Source: Knoxdaviesia capensis (taxonomy: Eukaryota > Ascomycota > Sordariomycetes > Microascales > Gondwanamycetaceae). Taken from it: a stretch of DNA of 64,000 nucleotides. The stretch is from NCBI GenBank assembly GCA_001510575.1, contig LNGK01000003.1, positions 1,479,755 through 1,543,754 of the forward strand, given 5' to 3'. Below the pieces are notes generated by a model that saw only the letters and a program-made list of their open reading frames with translations, did no database searches and was not told where the DNA came from. Made by a program: the position numbers and the translations under genes. Shown here piece after piece: positions 36,870-47,114 of the stretch; the stretch's first letter is position 1; each line of letters begins with the position of its first letter.

Positions 36870-37339
36870 GACGTTCTGGGCATCCAGTGCCGCTGACGAT
36901 GGATCGACCACATCACTCGCTTCCTCCCCTTCGCTAATTACCACGATCCCCCTCGTTTATCACTCGGTTTTTATGTGTTTTCCTTTTGATGCTTCGCCTT
37001 TGTACTTTTTTTGTGTTTCAAACAGGGGCGTATATTTGATGGACGGGAGTTGGAGTCTGAATGTGAAAAGGAGAAGAAAACGACACACACATGACGATAG
37101 GGGAGATCCTAGCAACTTGCCTTTTTCGTCTTTTCATTCGTTGTCCATGCGAAGATAGCTATGAAATCAGAATCATGTTTCACTTCAGCCATTACGTGCA
37201 TTATCATGAGTTCGTGACCAGACGTAGGATCCAGGGGCGGAGAGGCACTTCAGCACATCAGAAAGGGTGGTATATTGTGGTGGGCTCATGAACGACTTCA
37301 GGGTATAATAAACATATATATCGAGGGGTGGAAGCAATA
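36870..37339. other. Convergent intergenic region
   Basis: 470 bases of probable 3' UTRs of STI1 (+) and the monooxygenase (-). No gene seen. Confidence 0.6.
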
Positions 37340-38992
37340 CTACTCGTCATCGGCCAACTTATCCGACTTCGGCTGCGGCATGATAAACTCAAAGTCGGTG
37401 AAGAAGCCAAACGGCTTCAGATACAACTCGACCCAATCCTTCGCCCACGACTCGCGGCCGTACCACGGGCCCTTGCCGGTGGTCATCGGGATGCGCCCGG
37501 CAGCGGACACCAGGTACGTGGCCTCGGACGGGATACACATGCCACGGTCGTCCCGCGACGGGGGACTGGTCATTACCGGCACAGCGGCGCCGGCGCCGCG
37601 GCGGTACATTTCGCGCAGCACACGCACGGCCATGTGGTTGACCATGTCGATGCCGGGCGTCCAGGTCTGGCGGCTGTAGCCGGTCAGCAGGGCGATGTTC
37701 GGCAGCTTCTCGCACATCAGGCCGCGCCAGCAGTACAGCGAGCCCAGCGGCACCGGCAGGCCGTCGACCGTCGGCACCATGCCGTTGATCAGCTCGACGT
37801 ACATGCCGGTGGCGGTGACGATGACGTGCGCGGGGATTTCGCGGCCGGCGTCGGCGGCGGCGTCGGAGCTCATGCGCACGGCGGCGGGGGTGACGCAGTC
37901 GATGGTGCCGGTCACGATGTCGCAGTTGGAGCGCGCGAGCGCGCGGAAGTAGTCGCTGTCGGCGCTGACGCAGATGCGCTGGCGGTTGGGCCGGTAGCGC
38001 GGCGCGAAGTGCACGGCCGCGTCGACGTTCGGCGGCAGCGCGGCGGCCATCCGGCCGACCAGGAGGCGCCGCATCAGGCCCGGCAGGGACATGGTGGCGG
38101 CGACCAGCAGCACCTCGACCGCGGTCGACAGCCACCAGGCGATGGCGTGGTGCGCGCGCGGCGGCAGGCGGCGCAGCAGGCGCGAGAACCAGCTGTTGGG
38201 CGCAGCCTCCAGCGAGAGGATGTACGACGGGCTGCGCTGGATCTGGGTGACGTGGGCGGCGCCGGCGGCGATGAGGGCCGGCAGCAGCGTGACGGCGGTG
38301 GCGCCGGAGCCGACGAGGGCGACGCGCTTGCCGGCGAGGTCGAGGTGGCGCGGCCACCACTGCGGGTGGGCCACGGTGCCGGAGAAGCATGAGAGGCCGG
38401 GGATGGGCGCGGCGAGCGCGCGCGTGTAGGAGTAGTAGCCGGTGCACACGAACACGAAGTGCGCGCGCACGTGGCGCGACGCCGGCGGCGGAGCGGGCGG
38501 GGCGGCGGCGGCGGCGGCAGGTTCGTCGACGGGGCGGCCCAGCGGGCCCAGCTGGATGTCGGCGACATCGTGGGCCTCGTCGGCGGCGTCGCCCACCGCC
38601 AGGTGCCACATGTGGTCGGCCGACACCCAATTCGCGCCGACCACGCGCGAGCGGAACTGCACGAGGCGGTCCAGACCGGCGACAGCGGCGGCCTCGCGCA
38701 CGTAGGCGGCGATGTCGGCGCCGGGCACGATGGCGCGGGCGTCGGGCCACGGGTGCCAGTAGAAGCCGTAGGTGCGCATGTCGGAGTCGCAGCGCAAGCC
38801 GGGGTAGTGGAACAGCGCCCACGTGCCGGCCAGCACGGCGCGCGATTCGAGGATGGCCATCGAGCGGGCCGGGAAGGCTTCGCGCAGGCGGTAAGCGGTG
38901 TTCAGGCCGGTGATGCTGGCGCCGATGATGACGATGTCGTACGATTCGGCGGGCGACGGGGCCGGGCCCGGGGCGGGCGTGGGCGGGGCCAT
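37340..38992 (-). CDS. Baeyer-Villiger-type flavin monooxygenase (EthA-like)
   Basis: Single exon, 550 residues, very GC-rich. The start at 38992 is chosen because the frame upstream lacks conserved sequence and the FAD motif follows soon after (YDIVIIGASITG, residues about 18-29). A further FAD-side block reads ALFHYPGLRCDSDM. The Baeyer-Villiger fingerprint FxGxxxHxxxWP is complete (FSGTVAHPQWWP, about 203-214), followed by the NADPH motif GSGATA (about 228-233) and HVTQIQRSPSYI. Together these place it in the EthA-like branch, enzymes that insert oxygen next to a carbonyl or oxidise sulfur. In the first motif the middle glycine of GxGxxG is serine. An Ala/Pro-rich insert lies around 155-185. 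No signal peptide is seen; a cytosolic enzyme is likely. It diverges from a zinc alcohol dehydrogenase. Confidence 0.9.
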   Translation of the reverse strand: MAPPTPAPGPAPSPAESYDIVIIGASITGLNTAYRLREAFPARSMAILESRAVLAGTWALFHYPGLRCDSDMRTYGFYWHPWPDARAIVPGADIAAYVREAAAVAGLDRLVQFRSRVVGANWVSADHMWHLAVGDAADEAHDVADIQLGPLGRPVDEPAAAAAAPPAPPPASRHVRAHFVFVCTGYYSYTRALAAPIPGLSCFSGTVAHPQWWPRHLDLAGKRVALVGSGATAVTLLPALIAAGAAHVTQIQRSPSYILSLEAAPNSWFSRLLRRLPPRAHHAIAWWLSTAVEVLLVAATMSLPGLMRRLLVGRMAAALPPNVDAAVHFAPRYRPNRQRICVSADSDYFRALARSNCDIVTGTIDCVTPAAVRMSSDAAADAGREIPAHVIVTATGMYVELINGMVPTVDGLPVPLGSLYCWRGLMCEKLPNIALLTGYSRQTWTPGIDMVNHMAVRVLREMYRRGAGAAVPVMTSPPSRDDRGMCIPSEATYLVSAAGRIPMTTGKGPWYGRESWAKDWVELYLKPFGFFTDFEFIMPQPKSDKLADDE

Positions 38993-39169
38993 TTTTGTGG
39001 AGAAAGAAGAAGACAAAGAGGATACCTGATCGATCGTCGCACAAGCTTCCCCGGCGAGCACAACCCGACCTTCATTTACTAGCCCATGCTGCCTAAAAAG
39101 GACACAAAAACGGCGTCTATCCCCTCCCAGAACCCTAACCCCAACACGCCCATTGCGACGCTGCCATCG

Positions 39170-39339
39170 CAAGCCTCAAGCCTCAAGCCTCAAGCCTCAA
39201 GCCTCAAGCCTCAAGCCTCAAGCCTCAAGCCTCAAGCCTCAAGCCTCAAGCCTCAAGCCTCAAGCCTCAAGCCTCAAGCCTCAAGCCTCAAGCCTCAAGC
39301 CTCAAGCCTCAAGCCTCAAGCCTCAAGCCTCAAGCCTCA
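39170..39339 (+). repeat. CAAGCCT 7-bp minisatellite running into the gap
   Basis: Perfect head-to-tail CAAGCCT units, about 24 copies, from 39170 until the first N at 39340. The array probably continues into the gap and is the likely reason that assembly failed. It is translatable as a QASSLKP repeat, but it sits between promoters and is not part of a gene. Confidence 0.95.
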
Positions 39340-39711
39340 NNNNNNNNNNNNNNNNNNNNNNNNNNNNNNNNNNNNNNNNNNNNNNNNNNNNNNNNNNNNN
39401 NNNNNNNNNNNNNNNNNNNNNNNNNNNNNNNNNNNNNNNNNNNNNNNNNNNNNNNNNNNNNNNNNNNNNNNNNNNNNNNNNNNNNNNNNNNNNNNNNNNN
39501 NNNNNNNNNNNNNNNNNNNNNNNNNNNNNNNNNNNNNNNNNNNNNNNNNNNNNNNNNNNNNNNNNNNNNNNNNNNNNNNNNNNNNNNNNNNNNNNNNNNN
39601 NNNNNNNNNNNNNNNNNNNNNNNNNNNNNNNNNNNNNNNNNNNNNNNNNNNNNNNNNNNNNNNNNNNNNNNNNNNNNNNNNNNNNNNNNNNNNNNNNNNN
39701 NNNNNNNNNNN
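39340..39711. other. Assembly gap (372 N)
   Basis: Run of undetermined bases at the end of the CAAGCCT array. Open frames that read through it are meaningless. Its real length and content are unknown. Confidence 0.99.
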
Positions 39712-39958
39712 CGCAAAAGGCGTCGTCTAGTCTCTTTTCGGTGCTGCACAATTGCCGAGTGGGAGTTCGGCAGCTCCAACACTGCGGATTGGCGACCGGG
39801 GGCGCAAACGCTCTCAGCGGGTGACTCGGCATGACCTGCGGCGTGATCCAATAGCTGATGGAGACGGGATGCAATATGGGGGAAAGCCCAGAGCCTGGTT
39901 CCAGAACGGGCCCTCCTGTGGATTCCACGAGATCGAGGAATAGCCGGTGGAGTGACGG

Positions 39959-39965
39959 TATAAAT
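39959..39965 (+). promoter_or_regulatory. TATA box of the dehydrogenase gene
   Basis: TATAAAT about 155 bases upstream of the ATG at 40118, a plausible distance for a fungal TATA box with a short leader. Confidence 0.5.
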
Positions 39966-40117
39966 GGCGGGATCGTGGGCACCACACGAATATGGATCGG
40001 TCTTCCGTCAATAAAAACGGTACGCCTGCCGTTGATATCTTCGACCTCGCTCAACTAATCTCACTTTACTGGTTCTCCAACTATACAACAACAACAACAG
40101 CGACAACCGCATCCACA

Positions 40118-41437
40118 ATGTCGCGGAAAACCCAAGCCTTGGTGTGTGTCGACAACTCCGCCGTCAAGTTCGAAATCAAGGATGTGTGGCTGAACGACAT
40201 GCAACCCGACGAGGTTCTCGTCGAGATGGTTGCCTCGGGAGTCTGCCATACCGACATCTCGTGTGCAAATGGTACCTTGCCATCCGAAAACAACTGCGTT
40301 CTCGGCCACGAAGGTGAGTCTGCCTCAAGACCCCAACCCCCAGCCCTAAGAGACCCTAACAGGCCATAGACCCTAAGACCCTAAGACCCTAAGAGACAAC
40401 CCTACCCCTAACACAACAACCACAACCGCAGGCTCCGGCATCGTTGTCGCAACCGGCTCCGAGGTCACCAACGTTCAAGCCGGCGACCGCGTGCTTCTGT
40501 CGTTTAGCAGCTGCGAGCAGTGCCAGTTCTGCAAGGCCGACGACCCGGCGTTCTGCAACACATGGGTCGCCCGCAACTTCGGCGGCCGGCGGCCCGACGG
40601 CAGCGCGGCGATGCGGGTCACCGAGGCCGCCGACGCGACCCCGGTGTTCAGCACGTTCTTCGGGCATAGCTCGTTTGCACGGCTGTCGCTGGTGCACCGC
40701 ACCAGCTGCGTCAAGGTGAGCGCGGCGGGCGCGCCGCTCGACCTGCTGGCGCCGCTGGGCTGCGGCGTGCAGACGGGCGCCGGCTGCGTGCTGAACACGC
40801 TGGACGTGCAGGCCGGCCAGTCGCTGGTGGTGTTTGGCGCGGGCAGCGTCGGGCTGTGCGCGGTGATGGCGGCGAAGGTGCGCGGTGCGGGCACGATCAT
40901 CGCCGTCGATCTGCAGGCCAGCCGGCTGGAGAAGGCGGTCGCGCTCGGCGCGACGCACACCATCCAGTCCGGGCCGGGCGTCGACGTGCTGGCGAAGGTC
41001 CGGGAGCTGTGTCCGCCGCGCGGCGCGAACTACGCGATCGATTGCACGGGCCTTCCGGCGGTGCTGCGCACCGCGATCGACTGTGTGGGTGTGCGCGGCA
41101 AGGCTGCGACGATTGGCGCGATGCGGCCCGGGTCGACGGTGGCCGTCGACATCCACGGGCAGTTGGCGGCCGGCAAGTCGTATGTGGGGTGCTGCGAGGG
41201 CGAGTCGAACCCGCCGGTGGTGAGCCACTGTCCTTCCACTCTTATTTCCTCTGCTTGACGTTGTGCGTTCTACTGACCCTCTCGCTTCTCCAGTTCATCC
41301 CATATCTCGTCGACCTGCACGCGGCCGGCAAGCTCCCGCTGGAGGAAATCACCACGTTCTACGACTTCAAGGACTACGACCAGGCGCTGAAGGATATCAA
41401 GAGCGGCAAGACCATCAAGGCCGTTCTGCGGTGGTAG
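40118..41437 (+). CDS. Zinc-dependent alcohol dehydrogenase, aryl-alcohol type (MDR family)
   Basis: Three exons, 40118-40313, 40432-41219 and 41294-41437 (introns 118 and 74 bp), give 375 residues, typical of medium-chain dehydrogenases. Catalytic zinc ligands are visible as C43 (GVCHTD), H64-E65 (GHE|GSG, across intron 1) and C176 (PLGCGVQTGAG). The four structural-zinc cysteines are C93, C96, C99 and C107 (CEQCQFC..C). The NAD site is GAGSVG at 201-206, with an acidic residue at the end of the next strand (IIAVDL) favouring NAD over NADP. The run LGCGVQTGAGCVLNTL resembles benzyl/aryl-alcohol dehydrogenases such as XylB. Reaction: alcohol to aldehyde or ketone. It is GC-rich like the divergent monooxygenase. 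Intron 1 carries GACCCTAA repeats. Confidence 0.93.
40314..40431 (+). other. Dehydrogenase intron 1 with telomere-like tandem repeat
   Basis: 118-bp intron, GTGAGT..GCAG. At 40369-40392 it contains three perfect tandem GACCCTAA units, and at 40343-40411 further CCCTAA/CCCTAG-like units, all on the coding strand. Confidence 0.85.
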
Positions 41438-43378
41438 GGCGTTCATGGGAAGAGAAAACACTGTGGCATGCATGTTCGGTTGAAGTCAGGTAGCCATCGC
41501 ATGATCTTAGCCAATGCAGGAATGAAATTATATTCTTTCGAGAACCGCGGAACAATACGTGAAATCAGTGCACTTTGTCAAGCGGAGCGGCTACAGACAC
41601 GATAGAGTTTTCATCAGCTGCCATTACCCGTATAGATGTTGTGCTCGGCTGGAAAAAGGTATCTCGGTGGCCCGGCCCGATATATCTCAGAACTCCCCAG
41701 GCTGGTATCAGTCTCAGCCCGGCGGTATATAGGGCCATTGAGACCACGAGGGCTCCAAATAAGCGAGGCATGGATGGTGTCGGCTTCGATGACATTGGAT
41801 GTGGCGTAACCGGGGCACCAAAGCCACGATCCCATGTGTGCTGTGCATCGGCGGACGGTGGCGATAGGTGACATGCTCAACGCGGATCAGACGGCACCAT
41901 GCGATCGAGAAGAGAAGAAAGCCCAGCAACGGTGATATATGTGCGGCCATCGCTTCGATGTGCATAGAAATCTCCCGCTGGCTCTCTCGGCTACTACTGT
42001 CGATCTTCTGAATGCCCTCCAGCATGTGTCCTTGGCGTGCTCTCTTCAGATTCACGGATTGCTCCCAGGAGTTCGACATGGCTTGCTGATCGAAGATAGA
42101 GACGGGGGTTGATGATGCACTGAAGGGCGTTTATCCACTCACAGAACAATCTTGGCTGTGAGCCCTCTCTTCTGCTCGTCTCCGCGCCAAGTGAACGTGA
42201 AGTTGCATATCGAGACCAAGCGGTTTTGTCCCAATGGCGCGTGCCCACGAGAATCGGCTACACCTTCACAGACACGTCTAATTCTGGCTGGACGAGTCCC
42301 TGGCTCGGTCCCAAGAACCTCCCATAGAAGTTTAGACCGACACCACGCCTTGACCGGGACGATTGCGTGGGAGCGGCCGTGCACGGCTGCAGAAGCAGGG
42401 GGTACAGAGGGCCCGTGAAGGTGCACAAAGTGCTGTACTGAAACGCCGGGGACAGCACGATCGCCAGCAGGGATCGTTAAAGCAGAGAGAAGACGAATGC
42501 TCAATGGAACCAGGTGAAACGACGACAGAGCGAAGAAGAGTGGAGTCACATCACAGCCGAAGCGCCACGGCTTCTGTGACGCATTCTGGACTTGTTCCTC
42601 GAGGGGACGAGAACCCTGAATCTATTCATATCTCTCGGTAATATCTCTCGGTGTTGTTTAGCCTCTCAAACCCTGCCCCGGCCGCGTTTAGTGACATCGG
42701 CCCCTTGTTGCCGGCGAAGGTACCGTTTATATGTCCGTACACCCGTAGAGGTACTTCGCTCGACGCCAAACCTTCTTTTTAGCCTTTTGGGTTCCCATTC
42801 TTATTTCCCCACGGCCGTGGTGTCCGCTGGTCTGGATATCCCGGCCCGGGCGGTCTTGGCGGGCGGTGATCGTGTGCCTGTTGCTCACTTACACGGAGAC
42901 ACGCAGCGGGAGGAAGCGACAGTGTCAACAGAGGGTCAGCTTGAAGATCATCCGATCACCGGGGTTAAAATAGACTTTTGGGAGGAAGGAGGATGTCAGC
43001 TCTAGAAATACGAATAGAGGGGAGGGAGGAGGGAGAGAGAGAGATAGTGGGTGGAGGATGAATAGACTTCATAGATTCTGGAATCTGGACAGACTGGGTC
43101 ATGGGCTTTGTTTCCTCTGTATCAAACATCAGAGTCTCTCTTTCTCTTGCTTCTTTGCATTTTCTTTGCCCTTCCTCTTCTCCTCTTCCCCCCAGAGGGT
43201 CCGGTTTCTTTCGATTCTTCAAGTCCGGACTTGTTGGCTGTGGCCGTTCTCTGTTCTACTATTATCTTGTTTATTATTATTTTTGTTTCTATTTATTTTT
43301 CATCCTTCTGCTCTTCTATCCAATCGTGTCTTTCCCTCATAGCACCCTCAACCCACCAGCCCAACACCACATCCCACA
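41438..43378. other. Intergenic region and pyrimidine-rich leader
   Basis: 1.9 kb with no supported gene. The last 280 bases before 43379 contain no ATG and are C/T-rich (TTTCTCTTGCTTCTTTG-like), so they are the likely leader of the small membrane protein gene. Confidence 0.55.
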
Positions 43379-43735
43379 ATGGCCCCCGTGATCTTCTCCG
43401 TGGAGACCGTCGCCAAGGTGGCCTCCTTCGTGCGCCCCGACGCCCGGCCCGCATACACAGTGCGCCCGGAGTCGGACGGCTACGCCCCGGACACCGAGGC
43501 CGACGTCACCGACCTCACAGTGCTCGTGGCCTCTCTGATATGTGGGGTTGTCTTTGCTGCCGTCAAGCTGGTCGCTGCCCGACGCAGGGTGGCAGCGAAC
43601 CACCGCGTGCCCAGCGAGGAGAAGTTCGACCTGGCCGGCCCGCTTCCCACGGACTACACGCCCACCGTCTCGGTTGACGAGGAGGGCCGGGTACAGCCGA
43701 GAAGTGCAGTGCCGGATGCCGTGGCCGCATGATCT
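43379..43735 (+). CDS. Small single-span membrane protein, unknown function
   Basis: 117 residues in one exon, from an ATG in good context (CACAATGGC) after an ATG-free pyrimidine-rich leader to TGA at 43730-43732 or the adjacent bases. Residues 46-65 (LTVLVASLICGVVFAAVKLV) form one hydrophobic span followed by AARRR, which by the positive-inside rule puts the C-terminal half in the cytosol. The N-terminal 45 residues are mildly acidic before the span, and the tail is Pro/Glu/Asp-rich. Third-position GC bias supports coding. I recognise no family. It converges on the aquaporin gene. Confidence 0.7.
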
Positions 43736-44564
43736 CTCTCCTCCCGCAGCAGAGATAGATCGGCTGTCCGGCTATTCTTGAGACAACTGTGGTGGAATCG
43801 CCGTGAGATCTGAAAACCAAAAAACGTTAGACGGGTGGGTGTAACGTTCCACTTGATCCCCTTTCAAGGGGCAAGACTGCATTCACTCTGGGGAGGTCGG
43901 ATAATCTAGCATCTTTTGTTCTTTCATGTCGCATTCGGGATACGTGGCGTTTTTACGGTTTTCGGGGCTGGTTTCGTTTCAAGTGCTGGCGGCCGGCTAC
44001 CGAGTTTTTGTAAAGAGACACAGACCCAGGTGTCACTCGGATCCGTGGGTGTAACTGGGGAAGGATTTAGATGACGATGAGAGACCTGTAAGACCTTGAT
44101 ACCACGAGTCTCTCTTTGGGGCGTTTTGGGTAGAAACAATGTTTATGACAGCATGAATAGAGCCACATTAAACAGAAGGACAAAAAGGCATTGATAAAAA
44201 CGAGAAAAATATATTGGAAAAAGAAACGAAAGACTTCGACCCAAGTACTTCCTTAACCCAAGTCTTGGACCGAAAGCTCTTATATCAATCTGTGTGTGTG
44301 CGTAGTACATGAGTGCATTTGCTGGTGGAAATGAGTATAAGCCAAGAAAAAAAAAAGAAAGGAAAAAGAAACCCCGGGAATATAAACGCCGCTGTCGTAT
44401 AAGCTTTGAAATGCCTTATTGTGTGGCTTTGAACCCCCGTCGAGGGGACGGCGTCACATAGGCAAAGAGAGAGGACTCCAGCGAGTCCGAAATGAGGGTG
44501 TGGATGGCTGAGTGGCGGAGTGACACCGGAGCATCGCGGACACTTGAGTCCGGACACCGATGCT
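43736..44564. other. Convergent intergenic region
   Basis: About 830 bases of probable 3' UTRs between the small membrane protein (+) and the aquaporin (-). No gene seen. Confidence 0.55.
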
Positions 44565-45712
44565 TTACGCGTGGCCGGCGGACGGCAGGCCGCCGTTGCG
44601 CTGGTGGTCGACCTCGGCCTTGCCCCAGAACTCCGACACGGGGTACTGCTGGAAGCCGTTGCGCAGGGCGTGCTCGTGGCGGGCGAGCTCGGCCTTCTCC
44701 AGGTCGCCGCTGTGGTCCTGGCCGGGGTTGGCGGTGCCGTACTCCAGCACCACCAGGACCTTGTAGGCGACGGTGGCGATCAGCGCGCCCAGCAGCGGGC
44801 CGATGTAGTAGATCCACGAGTAGCCGGGGAAGCCCTGGATGATGGCCGGGCCGAGCGCGCGCGCCGGGTTGATCGAGCAGCCGGTCAGCAGCACGGCCAC
44901 CATGTGGGCCATGAACACCGACATGCCGATGCCCAGCGGCGCCAGGAACGTGGCCCTGTGCTTCTCGACCGCCAGGAAGAACACCACAATCACCAGCTGC
45001 GCCGTGCAGAACATCTCGATGAACAGGCCCTGCGCCACGCTGGTGGAGGCGCCGAGGCGGTTGGCCACCGTCAGCGCGCCCGGGAGCAGCGCGTCGGCCA
45101 TGTAGGCCGCGCAGATGCCAGCGACCAGCTGGATGACGATGACGATGGCGCAGCGGATGGGGGTGATGGCGCCGATGGCGGCAAGTCCGAGGGAAACCTG
45201 GAGAAGCGGACGCGTGCGTGTTAGTGGGCGGGAGTTCCGGTCACTGGGAAGCCAGACACTTCCTGGGGGGGGGGAGGGGCGTGGTCACTTACAGCAGGGT
45301 TGAACATGCCCCCGGACACGCGGTAGAACACCCACACGTTGATAGCGAGGGCCATGCCGAAGCAGCACGAGATGTAGAACAGCGCGGACACGGTCGGCCC
45401 GAAGGCATCCAGGCCCTCGCCGTGGGCGATCAGCGCCTTCTGGGCGTCCTGGGTGCCCGCAAAGGCCATGAACAGGAACATGAAGGTGCCGAGGAACTCG
45501 GACAGGCCGGCGACCAGCTCGTTGCGCACGGCGTTGGGCAGGCCGAGCACGCGGCGGTGCGGGTCCCGGCGGGCGGCGGCGGCGGCCGGGTTCTGCGGCG
45601 AGTGCGGGCCGCCGCTGCTGCCGACGGTGTGGCTGGGGGTCTGCGGCGGGCCGCCCATGGAGGGATCGGGGACGGCCGCGGGGGCGGCGGCGGAGGCCGG
45701 GAGGGCCGACAT
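44565..45712 (-). CDS. Orthodox (water-type) aquaporin
   Basis: Two exons on the minus strand, 45712-45293 and 45197-44565 (intron 95 bp), give 350 residues. The first 60 residues are a Pro/Ala/Ser-rich cytosolic tail, common in fungal aquaporins. Six membrane spans follow. Both NPA boxes are intact: NPA 138-140 (GGMFNPA, with the intron exactly after it) and NPA 250-252 followed by R253 (SINPARALGPA). The segment LAVEKHRATFLAPLGIG, then AH at 237-238, resembles yeast Aqy1. The His and Arg fit the narrow filter of water channels rather than glycerol facilitators. The C-terminal 60 residues are charged. The protein is probably in the plasma membrane. The leader holds a GGTGAGA-type repeat. Confidence 0.93.
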
Positions 45713-45757
45713 GTTGGGTTGGTTGGATGGGAGGGTGGTGGTGAGGGTTGGTGTGAA

Positions 45758-45862
45758 GAGAGGGTGAGAGGGTGGGAGTGAGAGGGTGAGAGTGAGAGGG
45801 TGAGAGTGAGAGGGTGAGAGTGAGTGGGTGAGAGAGAGTGGGTGAGAGCCTGAGGGGTGAGT
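45758..45862 (-). repeat. Imperfect GAGAGGGTGAGAGT tandem repeat in aquaporin leader
   Basis: Several units of about 13-14 bases (GGGTGAGAGTGAGA-like on the plus strand) lie 45-150 bases upstream of the aquaporin ATG. On the transcribed strand this is a CTCTCACC pyrimidine repeat, so it would lie in the 5' UTR or core promoter. Confidence 0.8.
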
Positions 45863-46050
45863 GAGTGTTAAGTGTCTGACGCAGAGAAGAACAAGAAGAG
45901 GAAGAGGGAGAAGACGACGAAGCCAGAGAGAAGGCGGACAACAACGGGGTAATAAAGAGAACTGCCTGGGAGGAGGACACGGGAAGAAACGAGAACCAGG
46001 GAGAGACGGAGGGGAAATGACCAGGCCTTTTTAGATCGGGAATATAGCCG

Positions 46051-46059
46051 CCTTATATC
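46051..46059 (-). promoter_or_regulatory. Possible TATA element of aquaporin gene
   Basis: On the minus strand this reads GATATAAGG, about 340 bases upstream of the start codon, with a second TATATT close by. The distance would need a 300-base leader. Tentative. Confidence 0.3.
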
Positions 46060-47095
46060 TCAAAAGGTCCTCGTTCGGATAGACCGCGGGTGTTAGCTAG
46101 CTCTCGAAGGAGACGGGAGCCAAAACGGCACCCGACTTACACCACCCCACCTACACGTCTCTTCCTTTTTCTGTCCAATTCTTTTTCTTTTTCTTTTTTG
46201 TTTTAGCTTTTTTTTCTTCTTTTTTTTTTTCTTGCCTCCCTGTGTAGTACTCCACATACTGAACGACACGAAGAAGAAACATTTATCAAGTGGTCGGGTG
46301 GAGGAGTAGCTTGTCCCGCAAGTTCGGTGTTGTTGCTTTCAGCTGCGACACCTCGTCTGGCGTGCAGCACTAGAGGAGCAGAGGTGAGAGAGAGAGAAGA
46401 GGAGACGCACTTGGGAATGGGCCCGGTGTGGCCTGTGGACGCTCGTCTCGATTTCCTTTTCTTTTTTTCTTTTTCCCTTTCCTTTTCCTTTATTTATTTA
46501 TTTATATAGTATATATTTAGTATTTTTTCGCCTTTTTTTCTGGCTATTTCTTTCCGGGCCGTGCGTGCATGCCGACCCCGGAGGATGAGCAGGAGCATGC
46601 AGATTCAGAAGAAGAAGGAGAAGCAGAAGAAGCACCCCCCTCCCCTCGCCTGGGGCGTGTGGTGTAAGCACGATACCACCTCTTGAGACCGCTTTACTCT
46701 CGTACAGGCTCTCAAACCCGTGCAACGTGTAAGTGTCTGCTTGCTTCCTCGCTCTCGCTCTCGTTCTTCCCCCACTCTGCACGCAGTCGATCTTCCAGGC
46801 CGGCCGGTCTGTCCTCTCATGCACCTCCGGCGTTCTCGTGATATCGTACGGCGGTCGCCCGGCACGCCAATTGGCGACACGGAGAGATATATGTACAGTA
46901 CGTGCGTCTGTCCAACGGGCGCGACCCTCCCTCCGCCATCCCGCACAGAGCGCAAATGCCGCCGGCCGACGTTGGTAGTCAACTCTGTGGCACTCACACA
47001 TGTGGGCTCTGTGCTCTTTTGACTCTGGGTTACGCGTGGGAGGGCCACACAAGCATGTGGGTGGTCGGCTGCTGTGTCCTCTTCCACGCTGTGTA

Positions 47096-47114
47096 TGTGT
47101 GTGTGTGTGTGTGT
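47096..47114 (+). repeat. GT microsatellite
   Basis: About nine GT dinucleotides in non-coding sequence. Confidence 0.85.

Larger units (their letters stand above)
38993..40117. promoter_or_regulatory. Divergent region between monooxygenase (-) and dehydrogenase (+)
   Basis: 1,125 bases including a 170-bp CAAGCCT minisatellite and a 372-base assembly gap. AACCCTAACCCC at 39131-39142 lies about 140 bases upstream of the monooxygenase ATG. A TATAAAT box at 39959-39965 lies about 155 bases upstream of the dehydrogenase ATG. The true size is unknown because of the gap. Confidence 0.6.

Noticed and set aside
37328..39082. Long + strand frames opposite the monooxygenase
   Set aside because: Shadows of high third-position GC; the minus-strand product has complete FAD, Baeyer-Villiger and NADPH motifs.
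39086..40054. Frames running through the N gap
   Set aside because: They read N as amino acids and QASSLKP repeats. The CAAGCCT array is promoter minisatellite, not coding.
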